The notes beneath the pieces were generated by a model. The model had not been told where the DNA came from. It worked only from the letters and a program-made list of their open reading frames with translations, and did not search any database. Of a DNA stretch of 49,418 nucleotides, positions 40,785 through 48,816 are shown in pieces (position 1 is the first letter of the stretch; every line of letters starts with the position of its first letter). The position numbers and the translations under genes were made by a program. The stretch is from an uncultured Collinsella sp. (GTDB lineage Bacteria > Actinomycetota > Coriobacteriia > Coriobacteriales > Coriobacteriaceae): assembly GCA_900544995.1 (NCBI GenBank), contig UQXC01000008.1:1-49418 (forward strand). Reading direction: 5' to 3'.

Positions 40785-40945
40785 TGAGCGCTCATTCTGG
40801 GGCACAGTTTCCGTTAGACAGCTCAACCGGAAAGTGCGACCCGTTATTTGGCTGGATTCTGGGACGCAGTTTCCCAAAGGGGCCTGTTTGGGAAACTGCG
40901 ACCCGTTTTGGACGCAAATTCCGGGTCGTAGTTTCCGCGACGCCC
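40737..40945. repeat. Tandem array of about 61-bp palindromic units
   Basis: Units begin near 40737, 40799, 40859 and 40919. Unit 3 is a clear hairpin: GGGACGCAGTTTCCCA (40861-40876) against 40889-40904 with one mismatch. Unit 2 is an imperfect version, unit 4 is a half unit, and unit 1 is the lacI terminator. Common pieces are GCAGTTTCC, GGAAACTGCGACCC and CCGTTTTGG. It fills most of the 305-nt gap between convergent lacI and aspS. Confidence 0.75.
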
Positions 40946-40977
40946 GGTCATCCCATGCCCTCACGACCTCGGCGCAT

Positions 40978-41012
40978 AAAAAACGAGGGAAGGCACGCGT
41001 CCTTCCCTCGTT
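40978..41012 (-). terminator. Terminator of aspS
   Basis: A perfect 12-bp stem (40982-40993 with 41001-41012) is followed on the minus strand by a run of seven T residues, 23 nt after the aspS stop. Confidence 0.9.
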
Positions 41013-41035
41013 ACAGGCAATATGTAGCCGCTTCC

Positions 41036-42823
41036 CTACATCAGACGCAGGCTGACGTCCTTGAGCTGGGCGCCACTAACGGCACTCGGGGCGCCCGACA
41101 TGAGGTCGGAGCCGCTGGCCGTCTTGGGGAACGCCATGACGTCGCGGATGGAGTCGGAGCCGGTGAGCAGCATGCACACGCGGTCCAGGCCCAGAGCGAA
41201 ACCGCCCATCGGGGGCGCACCAAACTTGAGCGCCTCCATGAGGAAGCCAAACTGCGACTCGGCGCGCTCCTCGGTAAAGCCCAGGAGCTTGAGCATGGAC
41301 ATCTGCATCTCGGCGTTGTGGATACGCATACCACCGCCGCCGGCCTCAAAGCCGTCCATGACAAAGTCGTAGGTGCAAGAACCGGCCGCCAAAGGATCGG
41401 CCTCAATCTTGGCGATGTCGGTCTCGGTCGGCAGGGTAAAGGGCTGATGCTCGGCAGCGTAAGCCTTGCGGTCCTCATCCCAGTGGAACAGCGGGAAGTT
41501 GACGACCCACAGGAAGTCGTGGCCCTCGCGCTTGATCTCGAGCGCGTTGGCCATGTGGGAGCGCATGCCGCCCAGGATCTCGTCAGAGAGCAGGCGCGGG
41601 CCGGCGGCGAACATCACAAGGTCGCCGGGCTCGACGTCCATGCGCTCGCGCAGAGCCGCCATCTCCTCGTCCGAGAAGAACTTGACGATGGGGCTGTTGA
41701 TGGAGCCGTCCTCGCGGAAGGCGATCCAAGCCAGGCCCTTGGCGCCAAACGTGGAGGCCACGCCGGCGAGCTTATCGATCTTGGCACGTGCCCAGGCACC
41801 GGCGCCCTTGGCGTTGATGGCCTTGACGACAGAGCCCTCCTCGTTTGCGGCGGTCGCAAAGACCTTGAACTTGGAGTTGGCGAAGATGTCGGTCAGGTCG
41901 ACCAGATGCATGCCATAGCGGGTATCGGGCTTGTCGGAGCCATAGGTGTCCATGGCCTCCCAGTAGTCCATGCGACGCAACGGCGTGGGCATCTCGACGC
42001 CCATGCGGCCGAAGGCATCGGCCAAGACCTCTTCGAGCGCGCTCATAACGTCGTTCTGGTCCACGAAGGACATCTCGATATCGACCTGGGTGAACTCGGG
42101 CTGACGGTCGGCACGCAGGTCCTCGTCGCGGAAGCACTTGGCAACCTGGTAGTAGCGCTCGACGCCACCGACCATGAGCAGCTGCTTCAGAAGCTGCGGG
42201 GACTGCGGCAGGGCGTAGAAGTTGCCCGGCTGGATGCGGCTGGGGACGATGAAGTCGCGGGCGCCCTCGGGCGTGGACTTGAACAGGGAGGGCGTCTCGA
42301 CCTCCATGAACTCACGGTTGTGCAGCGCCTCGCGAATGGCAAAGGTGAAGTCGGAGCGCAGCTTGAGGTTGGCCATCATCTCGGGACGGCGAAGGTCCAG
42401 ATAGCGATAGCGCAGGCGGGTGTCCTCGCTGGTCTCGATGCCGTCCTCGATCTGGAACGGCGGGGTGACGGACGTGTTGAGCACCTCGGCGTGGTCGGTC
42501 AGGACCTCGATCTCGCCGGTCGCGAGCTTAGTGTTGGTGGTCTCCTCGCCACGGGCGCGCACGACGCCGTGGATCTTGATGGGCCACTCAGGACGCATGG
42601 TCTCGGCGATCTTAAAGGCATCGCCGTCGGAGTGCTCGGGGTCGAAAGTGAGCTGCGTGATGCCCTCGCGGTCGCGAAGGTCGCAGAAAATAAGGCCGCC
42701 GTGGTCGCGACGACGGCTCACCCAACCGGTGAGGGTGACCTCTTCGCCCACGTTCTCGAAGCGAAGCTCGCCGCAGGTACGGGTGTGCATGGAATGCTCA
42801 TCGATGGGACGGGTCTGGCTCAT
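41036..42823 (-). CDS. aspS: Aspartyl-tRNA synthetase
   Basis: A 595-residue bacterial-type class II synthetase. The N-terminal OB-fold contains VTLTGWVSRRRDHGGLIFCDLRD. Motif 2 has the class II Arg in YQVAKCFRDEDLRADRQPEF, and motif 3 is FALGLDRVCMLLTGSDSIRDV. The GAD insertion domain of bacterial AspRS is present around residues 290-415. It charges tRNA-Asp; whether it also charges tRNA-Asn is not readable. AGGAGG lies about 8 nt before the ATG. A hairpin lies in the leader. Confidence 0.97.
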   Translation of the reverse strand: MSQTRPIDEHSMHTRTCGELRFENVGEEVTLTGWVSRRRDHGGLIFCDLRDREGITQLTFDPEHSDGDAFKIAETMRPEWPIKIHGVVRARGEETTNTKLATGEIEVLTDHAEVLNTSVTPPFQIEDGIETSEDTRLRYRYLDLRRPEMMANLKLRSDFTFAIREALHNREFMEVETPSLFKSTPEGARDFIVPSRIQPGNFYALPQSPQLLKQLLMVGGVERYYQVAKCFRDEDLRADRQPEFTQVDIEMSFVDQNDVMSALEEVLADAFGRMGVEMPTPLRRMDYWEAMDTYGSDKPDTRYGMHLVDLTDIFANSKFKVFATAANEEGSVVKAINAKGAGAWARAKIDKLAGVASTFGAKGLAWIAFREDGSINSPIVKFFSDEEMAALRERMDVEPGDLVMFAAGPRLLSDEILGGMRSHMANALEIKREGHDFLWVVNFPLFHWDEDRKAYAAEHQPFTLPTETDIAKIEADPLAAGSCTYDFVMDGFEAGGGGMRIHNAEMQMSMLKLLGFTEERAESQFGFLMEALKFGAPPMGGFALGLDRVCMLLTGSDSIRDVMAFPKTASGSDLMSGAPSAVSGAQLKDVSLRLM

Positions 42824-42844
42824 ACCAGTGATCCTCCTTTATGG

Positions 42845-42886
42845 ATCTGTGCCGCCCCGTGTCGTTCCGGGCGGCGTCGTACAGAT
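42845..42886 (-). promoter_or_regulatory. Leader hairpin of aspS
   Basis: ATCTGT (42845-42850) and ACAGAT (42881-42886) close a stem whose upper part pairs CGCCC with GGGCG. It ends directly before the aspS ribosome binding site. No T-box consensus is seen, so a regulatory role is unproven. Confidence 0.35.
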
Positions 42887-43079
42887 TTGCCCAGCCTGCG
42901 TAAACCGCGCAGCCGGACATGGCGTTCTATCTTATCGCACCCACGTCGATGTACCGCGAAAAAGTAACTCTTGCCCAAAGACTTGACGGAGACGAAACAA
43001 TTGACGCACCGTGGCCGTCGCCAAGGCGCGCGGCGTGCGACAATGTGCCCCAATACAACTGCACTCGGAAAGGCCCGCC

Positions 43080-43715
43080 ATGACTGCACGCCTCATCGTT
43101 ATGGATATCGACTCCACGCTCATCAACCAGGAGGTCATCGACCTGTTGGGCGAGGAAGCCGGCGTAGGCGAGCAAGTTGCACAGATCACCGAACGCGCCA
43201 TGCGCGGCGAGCTCGACTTTAAGCAGGCGCTCGAGGAGCGCGTGGGGCTGCTTGCCGGCTTGGACGAGAGCGTGTTCGAGCGCACCTTTGCGCGCGTGAC
43301 GTTTACCCCCGGCGCGCTGGAGCTTGTGCGCTCGGCGCACAGCAAGGGCTGGAAGGTCGGCGTGGTAAGCGGCGGCTTTCACGAGGTCGCCGATAGGATC
43401 GTGGCCGCCGCGGGCATCGACTTTTGCCTGGCTAACCGCCTGGAGGTCGTGGACGGCAAGCTCACCGGTAAGTTGGCGGCAGACATTGTAACCAAGGAGT
43501 CCAAGCTCATCCAGCTGCTGGATTGGGCGGTTGAGTGTGGCGTCGATATGGCACACACCGTGGCAATCGGCGACGGCGCCAACGACATCCCCATGATTCA
43601 GGCCGCGGGCACGGGCATCGCGTTTTGCGCCAAGCCCAAGACGCGCGAGGCAGCCCCGTTTACCATCGACGAACGCAACCTGATGCTCGCCATGGACATC
43701 ATCCTGCGTGACTAG
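43080..43715 (+). CDS. serB: Phosphoserine phosphatase (HAD family)
   Basis: A 211-residue HAD phosphatase. MDIDSTLI carries the catalytic Asp-x-Asp, VVSGGFHEV the Ser/Gly motif II, and GDGANDIPM the metal-binding motif IV. It hydrolyses phosphoserine to serine, the last step of serine synthesis. It lacks the N-terminal ACT domains of longer actinobacterial SerB. The start at 43080 has GGAAAGG about 6 nt upstream. It is divergent from aspS. Confidence 0.92.
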   Translation: MTARLIVMDIDSTLINQEVIDLLGEEAGVGEQVAQITERAMRGELDFKQALEERVGLLAGLDESVFERTFARVTFTPGALELVRSAHSKGWKVGVVSGGFHEVADRIVAAAGIDFCLANRLEVVDGKLTGKLAADIVTKESKLIQLLDWAVECGVDMAHTVAIGDGANDIPMIQAAGTGIAFCAKPKTREAAPFTIDERNLMLAMDIILRD

Positions 43716-43751
43716 TCGATCCGTCTAACAATTGAATCAGTCTGTCCTATA

Positions 43752-43785
43752 GTTTCCGAACAATTTTGTCTTAGTGTTCGGAAAC
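43752..43785. promoter_or_regulatory. Candidate TetR operator before larB
   Basis: Perfect 11-bp inverted repeat GTTTCCGAACA and TGTTCGGAAAC with a 12-nt spacer. It lies 44 nt upstream of larB, in front of an operon that ends with a tetR gene. Confidence 0.55.
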
Positions 43786-43829
43786 ATACCCTTTGAGTGC
43801 TAGACTTTGCGCCGTCGAAGGGAACATAT

Positions 43830-44612
43830 ATGGATAAGCAAGATCTTGAGCAATTGCTGAGCGATGTTGCCGGCGGAGCAGTCGCCCCGGCAGTCGCCCT
43901 CACGCGCATCCAGACGGCTCCGACCGCCGATTTAGGCTTTGCGCAGCTCGATCTTTCGCGCGGAGTGCGCCAGGGAGCCGGCGAGGTTGTCTACGGTGCC
44001 GGTAAAACCGCCGAGCAAATTGCCGCCATTATCAAAGCATTACTTGATGCCGGCCAGGAGCGCATCCTGGTCACACGCTTGGATGCCGAAAAAGCCGCGC
44101 GCACCGCTGAGCTTCTCGGCAACGACATCGACCTGGGATATATCCCGGACGCCCAGCTCGCCTTGGTGGGTGGCAAGCCCTCCCCCACCGGCAACGGACG
44201 CATCGTCGTCGCCTGCGCCGGCACGAGCGACCTGCCCGTCGCCGAAGAGGCGGCACTGACGGCCGAGTTCTACGGCAACGAGGTCGACCGCCTCTACGAC
44301 GTAGGTGTCGCCGGCCTGCACCGCCTGCTCGCACATGCCGAGGAACTTGCCCAGGCACAGGTGGTCATCGCCATCGCCGGCATGGAGGGCGCTCTGGCGA
44401 GCGTCGTCGGCGGTCTGGTGAGCTGTCCGGTCATCGCCGTTCCCACCAGCGTGGGCTACGGCGCGAACTTTGGTGGCGTAGCCGCGCTGCTCGCCATGCT
44501 CAACTCCTGCGCCAGCGGCGTTTCGGTCGTCAATATCGACAACGGCTTTGGTGCCGCCTACCAAGCAAGTCTTATCAATCATCTGAGCGCCGGCGCGTCC
44601 TGCGCCCGCTAA
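43830..44612 (+). CDS. larB: LarB, carboxylase/hydrolase of Ni-pincer cofactor synthesis
   Basis: A 260-residue LarB with the PurE-like C-terminal domain: VVACAGTSDLPVAEEA, GVAGLHRLL and SVGYGANFGGVAALLAMLNSC are characteristic. LarB carboxylates nicotinic acid adenine dinucleotide and cleaves it, the first step to the nickel-pincer nucleotide cofactor of lactate racemase. GAAGGGA lies about 7 nt before the ATG at 43830; an in-frame start 11 codons upstream lacks a site. It is first in the larB-larC-tetR operon. Confidence 0.93.
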   Translation: MDKQDLEQLLSDVAGGAVAPAVALTRIQTAPTADLGFAQLDLSRGVRQGAGEVVYGAGKTAEQIAAIIKALLDAGQERILVTRLDAEKAARTAELLGNDIDLGYIPDAQLALVGGKPSPTGNGRIVVACAGTSDLPVAEEAALTAEFYGNEVDRLYDVGVAGLHRLLAHAEELAQAQVVIAIAGMEGALASVVGGLVSCPVIAVPTSVGYGANFGGVAALLAMLNSCASGVSVVNIDNGFGAAYQASLINHLSAGASCAR

Positions 44613-44622
44613 GGAGCATTTC

Positions 44623-45540
44623 ATGTCCAACCATCAGCACACGCTTATCATCGACGGCACCTCGGGCATCAGCGGCGACATGACCGTCGCGGCCCTGCTC
44701 GACCTGGGCGCCAGCGAGGAACAACTGCGCGAGCAGCTCGCCACGCTTCCGGTCGGCGGCTTTGAGATTGCCGTTACGCGCGCAAACAAGCATGGCATCG
44801 ACGCCTGCGACTTTGACGTTCAGCTGGCAGAGGAGCTCGAGAACCACGATCACGATATGGCCTGGCTCTACGGCAACGAAGCAGCCGTCGAGCACACGCA
44901 CGAGCATGGGCACCACCATCATGACCATGGCGAGCACGAACACGAGCACTGCCACGAGCATGACCATGAGGCCCACGGCCATGGTCACGAGGGTCACCAT
45001 AACGCCCACCGCCATCACCACCGCTCTTTGGCCGATGTCACGACGATCATTGATGGCTCGCAGCTAAGCGATGGCGCCAAGCGTCGCGCCCTCGCCATTT
45101 TTTCCGTACTCGCCGCCGCCGAGGCCAAGGCTCACGGCAAAACGCCCGAGACCGTCATGTTCCACGAGGTAGGCGCCGTCGATTCCATCGTCGACGTCTG
45201 CTCTGTCGCCATCTGCCTCGATGACCTGGGCATTGAGGACATCGTTGTCGAGTCGCTCTCCGAGGGCCACGGAACCATCCGCTGTGCCCACGGTCTCATG
45301 CCCATTCCCGTCCCCGCTGTCGTCAACCTATGCCAGGCGGGCAATATCGCCCTCACGCCCGCACCGGTCGCCGGCGAGCTCGTGACGCCCACGGGCGCCG
45401 CCATCGTTACCGCGCTGCGTACATCCGAGCACCTGCCGGCCCGCTACCGCATCGAGGCCGTCGGCTACGGCGCCGGCAAGCGCCCCTACGAGGGTTGCTC
45501 CGGCACGCTCCGTTGTCTGCTCGTTCACGTGGATGCATAG
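44623..45540 (+). CDS. larC: LarC-like nickel insertion protein, N-terminal part only
   Basis: A 305-residue LarC. It has the N-terminal IDGTSGISGDM motif, a very His-rich nickel-binding segment (about 91-133, HTHEHGHHHHDHGEHEHEH and more), and FHEVGAVDSIVDV. It stops after GYGAGKRPYEGCSGTLRCLL and VHVDA, the point where full-length LarC (over 400 residues) continues into its CTP-binding C-terminal domain. No reading frame downstream encodes that domain; the next gene, tetR, begins 2 nt later. In Lactiplantibacillus the two parts are joined by programmed frameshifting. Here LarC2 is absent or encoded elsewhere. It overlaps no other gene and follows larB by 10 nt. Confidence 0.88.
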   Translation: MSNHQHTLIIDGTSGISGDMTVAALLDLGASEEQLREQLATLPVGGFEIAVTRANKHGIDACDFDVQLAEELENHDHDMAWLYGNEAAVEHTHEHGHHHHDHGEHEHEHCHEHDHEAHGHGHEGHHNAHRHHHRSLADVTTIIDGSQLSDGAKRRALAIFSVLAAAEAKAHGKTPETVMFHEVGAVDSIVDVCSVAICLDDLGIEDIVVESLSEGHGTIRCAHGLMPIPVPAVVNLCQAGNIALTPAPVAGELVTPTGAAIVTALRTSEHLPARYRIEAVGYGAGKRPYEGCSGTLRCLLVHVDA

Positions 45541-45542
45541 CC

Positions 45543-46082
45543 ATGGATGCCCGCAAAGAAAAAAGCCGCGCTGCTATCGTTGCGGCGTTCTCCGAGCTGC
45601 TACGCGAAGAGGACTACGGCAAAATTACCGTCGGCGACATCATCGCGCGCGCTCACGTAGGCCGCGCGACATTCTACGGCCTCTTTAAGAGCAAAGACGA
45701 CCTACTGTCCGAGCTCGTGAGCGACATCTGCACCCACGCCCTCGACGATGACGGTACGCCCCTCGATGACCCACTCGTTCAGGTCGAGCATATCCTCAAC
45801 AACCTCTGGGAGCGCCGTCAGGGCGTACGCGCCCTCGTAGCCGGCGCCGGCTCACGCGTCTTCGCCGACTGTCTCCGCAAGACCATCATGTCGCGCGCGG
45901 CCGAGACCGTCCCCGCCGACCCCACAGGCCCCGCCGGCAGCATGGACCGCAGCTTCTTACTACACCACATAGCCTCAAGCTTCGTAGCCACCGTCCAATG
46001 GTGGGCCTGGCACAACTTCCAAGCAGACAAAGCCGACGTAGCCAAAGACTACCTATCAGCCATAAAGCCTCTCTTCAGCTAA
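45543..46082 (+). CDS. TetR-family regulator
   Basis: A 179-residue TetR regulator. The N-terminal helix-turn-helix reads ITVGDIIARAHVGRATFYGLF (about 28-48), and the C-terminal domain is a helical ligand domain. It starts 2 nt after the larC stop without a strong Shine-Dalgarno sequence, so translation is probably coupled. It probably regulates the lar genes; the inverted repeat before larB is a candidate site. The effector is unknown. Confidence 0.88.
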   Translation: MDARKEKSRAAIVAAFSELLREEDYGKITVGDIIARAHVGRATFYGLFKSKDDLLSELVSDICTHALDDDGTPLDDPLVQVEHILNNLWERRQGVRALVAGAGSRVFADCLRKTIMSRAAETVPADPTGPAGSMDRSFLLHHIASSFVATVQWWAWHNFQADKADVAKDYLSAIKPLFS

Positions 46083-46238
46083 GTAAGAAGCTCATCCCAA
46101 AGCATCGCCCCAACCCAGGGCGCCACGCATCCCAAAGTGCCACTCGCGCTTCAATGCCCCCAACAGCAACAAGCCCCTCCCATCCAAATTCAGATATATA
46201 TGTTGGGTTGCTTGTACGAACGCAACAAAGACCCCGCA

Positions 46239-46362
46239 GCTGACCGCATGGGGTAACTTCCCAGCGCATTCCGCAGGACGCAAAAGGCTCGCCGCACGAA
46301 GTGCGCAGCGAGCCTTTTTGCATGTCCGAGGACGCGCTGGGAAGTTACCCCATGCGGTCAGC
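46239..46362. repeat. Nested inverted-repeat element A
   Basis: Perfect 29-bp arms (46239-46267 and 46334-46362; core ATGGGGTAACTTCCCAGCGC) enclose 66 nt. Just inside are ATTCCGCAGGACG on the left and GTCCGAGGAC on the right, around a terminator hairpin. Element B at 48667-48793 has the same plan and the same inner motifs with different arms. It fills the gap between convergent tetR and larD. The rest of the gap (46083-46238) shows nothing recognisable. Confidence 0.9.
46280..46319. terminator. Bidirectional terminator in element A
   Basis: An 11-bp stem (46282-46292 with 46308-46318) with an inner CGCAC/GTGCG pairing has A-run and T-run on its two sides, so it can end both tetR and larD transcripts. 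Confidence 0.88.
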
Positions 46363-46383
46363 GGACAACTATGTAGCCTCAGA

Positions 46384-47115
46384 CTAGAACATGCCCAAGA
46401 AACCGTGCACAAACAGTGCGGCCAGAGCGGCACCGACAAACGGAGCGATGCCAGGAACAAGCAGACCATACTTCCAGTTGTTGTCAGCCTTGTTCTTGAT
46501 CGGCAGCACCTGATAGGCCATGCGAGGACCAAGGTCACGAGCCTGGTTCATGGCGAAGCCGGTGATGCCGCCCATGCCCATGCCAACAGCCCAAACGATC
46601 AGACCGACGCAGATAGCAAGCATCAGAACGTTCTCGCCGGCGCGGTTAGCGGCAGCAAGGATGGCGCTGATGAACACGAAGGTGCAGATGGCCTCGCAGA
46701 AGAAGTTACGGGCATAGTTCGTACCCTCGGTGGTGGGGTTGGTCGAGAAGATGTTGCGCTGGGCAATGGGGTCGACGACGCCCTCGGAAGCCTTGAACTC
46801 ATCGGCATACATAAGCCAAGCGATTACGGCGCCCACAAAGCCGCCGAGCATATCGGCAATCATGAAGGGGATGCAGCTGCTCCACGGCACCAAGCCGACG
46901 ATGCACTGGGCAAGCACCATGGCGGGGTTCATGCACACGGCGCCGCCAAAGACAAACAGGCAGACCGAGATGCCAAAAGACCAGGTGGTGATGGCAAACA
47001 TGTGGCCGGAGCCCTGATACTTGGTGCCCTTGAGCACGGTATCGCAGTGCACACCCACGCCAAAGATGATCATGAGGGCCGTTGCGCCGAATTCGCAGAG
47101 GAGTTTGGTAAGCAT
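46384..47115 (-). CDS. larD: Aquaglyceroporin-type lactate channel (LarD-like)
   Basis: A 243-residue MIP-family channel with six membrane helices. The first half-helix motif is MNPAMV; the second is MNQARDLGPR, with Gln replacing the usual Pro of NPA. The RDLGPR context is GlpF-like. Its position right after larA, in a lar locus, suggests it is LarD, which passes lactic acid; a glycerol facilitator is the alternative. AAGG lies about 5 nt before the ATG. It is probably co-transcribed with larA across 49 nt that contain the palindrome TAAACGATTCGTTTA (47141-47155). Confidence 0.82.
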   Translation of the reverse strand: MLTKLLCEFGATALMIIFGVGVHCDTVLKGTKYQGSGHMFAITTWSFGISVCLFVFGGAVCMNPAMVLAQCIVGLVPWSSCIPFMIADMLGGFVGAVIAWLMYADEFKASEGVVDPIAQRNIFSTNPTTEGTNYARNFFCEAICTFVFISAILAAANRAGENVLMLAICVGLIVWAVGMGMGGITGFAMNQARDLGPRMAYQVLPIKNKADNNWKYGLLVPGIAPFVGAALAALFVHGFLGMF

Positions 47116-47140
47116 AAAACCTTATCTTTCTTGTCGGTTA

Positions 47141-47155
47141 TAAACGATTCGTTTA
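47141..47155. promoter_or_regulatory. Palindrome between larA and larD
   Basis: TAAACGA-T-TCGTTTA, a perfect 7-bp inverted repeat with a 1-nt centre. It could be an operator or an RNA-processing site; nothing decides between them. Confidence 0.35.
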
Positions 47156-47164
47156 GGCCGCGTA

Positions 47165-48442
47165 CTAGTGCTGAGCGACGACAACGCCCAGGCCATCGGG
47201 AATGACGGCCACCTTGGCATCGGCACCCTTCATCTCAAAGGCGAGCTTGAGCGCCTCATCGAGAGTGTTGACCGGCGTCATGTGCATATCCTTGATCATC
47301 TGGTGATCGCACAGGTCGGTAACCATGATCACAGGGTGATGCGCCAGGATGCGGGCAAAGATCTGGCTCGTCCACTGGTCGGGCAGGGTCTCGTCCTTAG
47401 GACGGTCGATGCAGGCGCGCTCAAACTCTGCCGGATCATTGTCGGCGATGTTGTGATAGAAGCCCTCGCCACCGTGACCGTCGGCACAGCCGGCGACGTC
47501 GATGATTACACCGCCCTCGGGAAGCGTAGCCTCGGCAGAGCACATGCCCTTCACGGCCTGGTAGATGTTCTGGTCGAGCGGGTAGCCGCCGTTGGTGGTG
47601 ATGGCAATCTCACACTCAACGGGCTCAACGCCGGCAAGGCTCTTCACGAACTCACAGCCGGCCTCGTGCGCCTTGTGAATGTCGCCGGCAAAGGAGCCGA
47701 TGACCTCGTGCTTGCCGTTGAGCACCACGTTAAGCACAAAGGCAAGGTGAGCCATCTCGGCGGCAGCAAACATGTCCTCGCTCACGTGGTTGTGGCACAG
47801 GTTGCCGGCACGCGAATGGGAATCGTTCACAAACTGACCGTTGTGGTTGTACATGATGGTCTTGTAGCTGGCGATGCCAGGCAGGACGGACTTGCGGCTA
47901 CCAGAGAAACCGGCAAAGAAGTGCGGCTCAATAAAGCCCTCGGCAAGCAGCAGATCGCAATCGGCGGCAATCTTGTTGATGATGCATTCGCCGCCAGAAG
48001 GCAGGGTGCCGATCTTTTTCATCATGCTGTCGTCAGTCGCGACGTGCATAACGATTTCCTCGTTGGCAACGATCTCCTCGCCATACTTGTTGACGAGCTC
48101 CTCGTGCGTCGACGGACGATGCATACCCGTAGCAACCAGAATGCGAACGCGCGCCTCAGGCGCAGCGGAGTGGATGTGATGCAGCAGAATAGGCATCGTC
48201 ACACGCGAGGGAACGGGACGCGTATGATCGGAGCTAATGATGACGATATCCTTCTTGCCAGCACAAAGCTCCTCGAGCGACGGCGAGCCATAAGGGTTGG
48301 CAAGCGACTCCTCTACCAGCTCTTCCTGCGATTTCGTGGTCTTAAACTCGTTTTGATGACCTTCCATCACACCTGCGAAGTTCTTATCCTCGAGCTCCAG
48401 ATGCAACGTCTTGTGGTCAAACGGCAGTTCACATTCAAACAA
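47165..48442 (-). CDS. larA: Lactate racemase catalytic subunit
   Basis: A 425-residue LarA, full length. The catalytic and cofactor residues fall at the same numbers as in the Lactiplantibacillus plantarum enzyme: His108 (ATGMHRP), His174 (IEPHFFAG), Lys184 (GSRKSVLPG), which binds the pincer, and His200 (YNHNGQ). It interconverts D- and L-lactate using the nickel-pincer cofactor. Other LarA homologues racemise different 2-hydroxyacids, so the substrate is probable but not certain. The start is TTG at 48442, with GAGGG 9 nt upstream; the first ATG would remove conserved sequence. It is on the opposite strand to larB and larC. Confidence 0.93.
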   Translation of the reverse strand: MFECELPFDHKTLHLELEDKNFAGVMEGHQNEFKTTKSQEELVEESLANPYGSPSLEELCAGKKDIVIISSDHTRPVPSRVTMPILLHHIHSAAPEARVRILVATGMHRPSTHEELVNKYGEEIVANEEIVMHVATDDSMMKKIGTLPSGGECIINKIAADCDLLLAEGFIEPHFFAGFSGSRKSVLPGIASYKTIMYNHNGQFVNDSHSRAGNLCHNHVSEDMFAAAEMAHLAFVLNVVLNGKHEVIGSFAGDIHKAHEAGCEFVKSLAGVEPVECEIAITTNGGYPLDQNIYQAVKGMCSAEATLPEGGVIIDVAGCADGHGGEGFYHNIADNDPAEFERACIDRPKDETLPDQWTSQIFARILAHHPVIMVTDLCDHQMIKDMHMTPVNTLDEALKLAFEMKGADAKVAVIPDGLGVVVAQH

Positions 48443-48565
48443 TGACGAGCGCCCTCTTCCTTTTCAACTGACACACTAGATAAACCGTTGGAAGGATACG
48501 CCGCTCACCGAAAAACACCACCGTCCACCGACTCATTAACACAACGTTCATATTTGACCCACAAC

Positions 48566-48600
48566 AAAACGGCCGCGACCCCAAACGGGACCGCAGCCGT
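48566..48600 (-). terminator. Terminator of ppc
   Basis: A 14-bp stem (48569-48582 with 48587-48600) has three pairs that are G-U wobbles only in minus-strand RNA, showing it functions on that strand. TTTTG follows. It lies well downstream of the ppc stop, after element B. Confidence 0.8.
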
Positions 48601-48666
48601 CACAGCTGTAAGGCGCAAAGCGCGCCTTATTCCCTTCAGCTTTAATCCCAGAAGACCGAGGACGAA

Positions 48667-48793
48667 GGGGCCCGATGGGTTTCCCTCTGAATGCATTCCG
48701 CAGCACGAAGCCCCCCTATCCACAGCTCCGAAGGAGCAGGATAAGGGGGCTTCAAGTGCGAGGACGCATTCAGAGGGAAACCCATCGGGTCCC
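48667..48793. repeat. Nested inverted-repeat element B
   Basis: 28-bp arms with one G-T pair (48667-48694 and 48766-48793; core CGATGGGTTTCCCTCTGAAT) enclose 71 nt. The inner motifs ATTCCGCAGCACG and GTGCGAGGAC match those of element A. A 15-bp inner hairpin (48707-48721 with 48739-48753, one mismatch) is nested within. It lies in the 3' region of ppc. The remainder of 48443-48566 should hold the larA promoter, which is not clearly recognised. Confidence 0.9.
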
Positions 48794-48816
48794 GGTGAGA
48801 GCCACAGGGCTATCGA

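Noticed and set aside
40737..40945. CRISPR array
   Set aside because: The units are palindromes at a 60-62 bp period with diverged copies, not identical repeats separated by unique spacers, and no cas gene is present.
45530..45600. Programmed frameshift joining LarC to a LarC2 domain
   Set aside because: No other frame downstream encodes a LarC2-like sequence; the region codes for a clear TetR helix-turn-helix protein.
47168..48445. A 425-codon plus-strand open frame mirroring larA
   Set aside because: It is the antisense shadow of a high-GC gene. LarA on the minus strand has all catalytic residues and family motifs; the mirror has none and no ribosome binding site logic.
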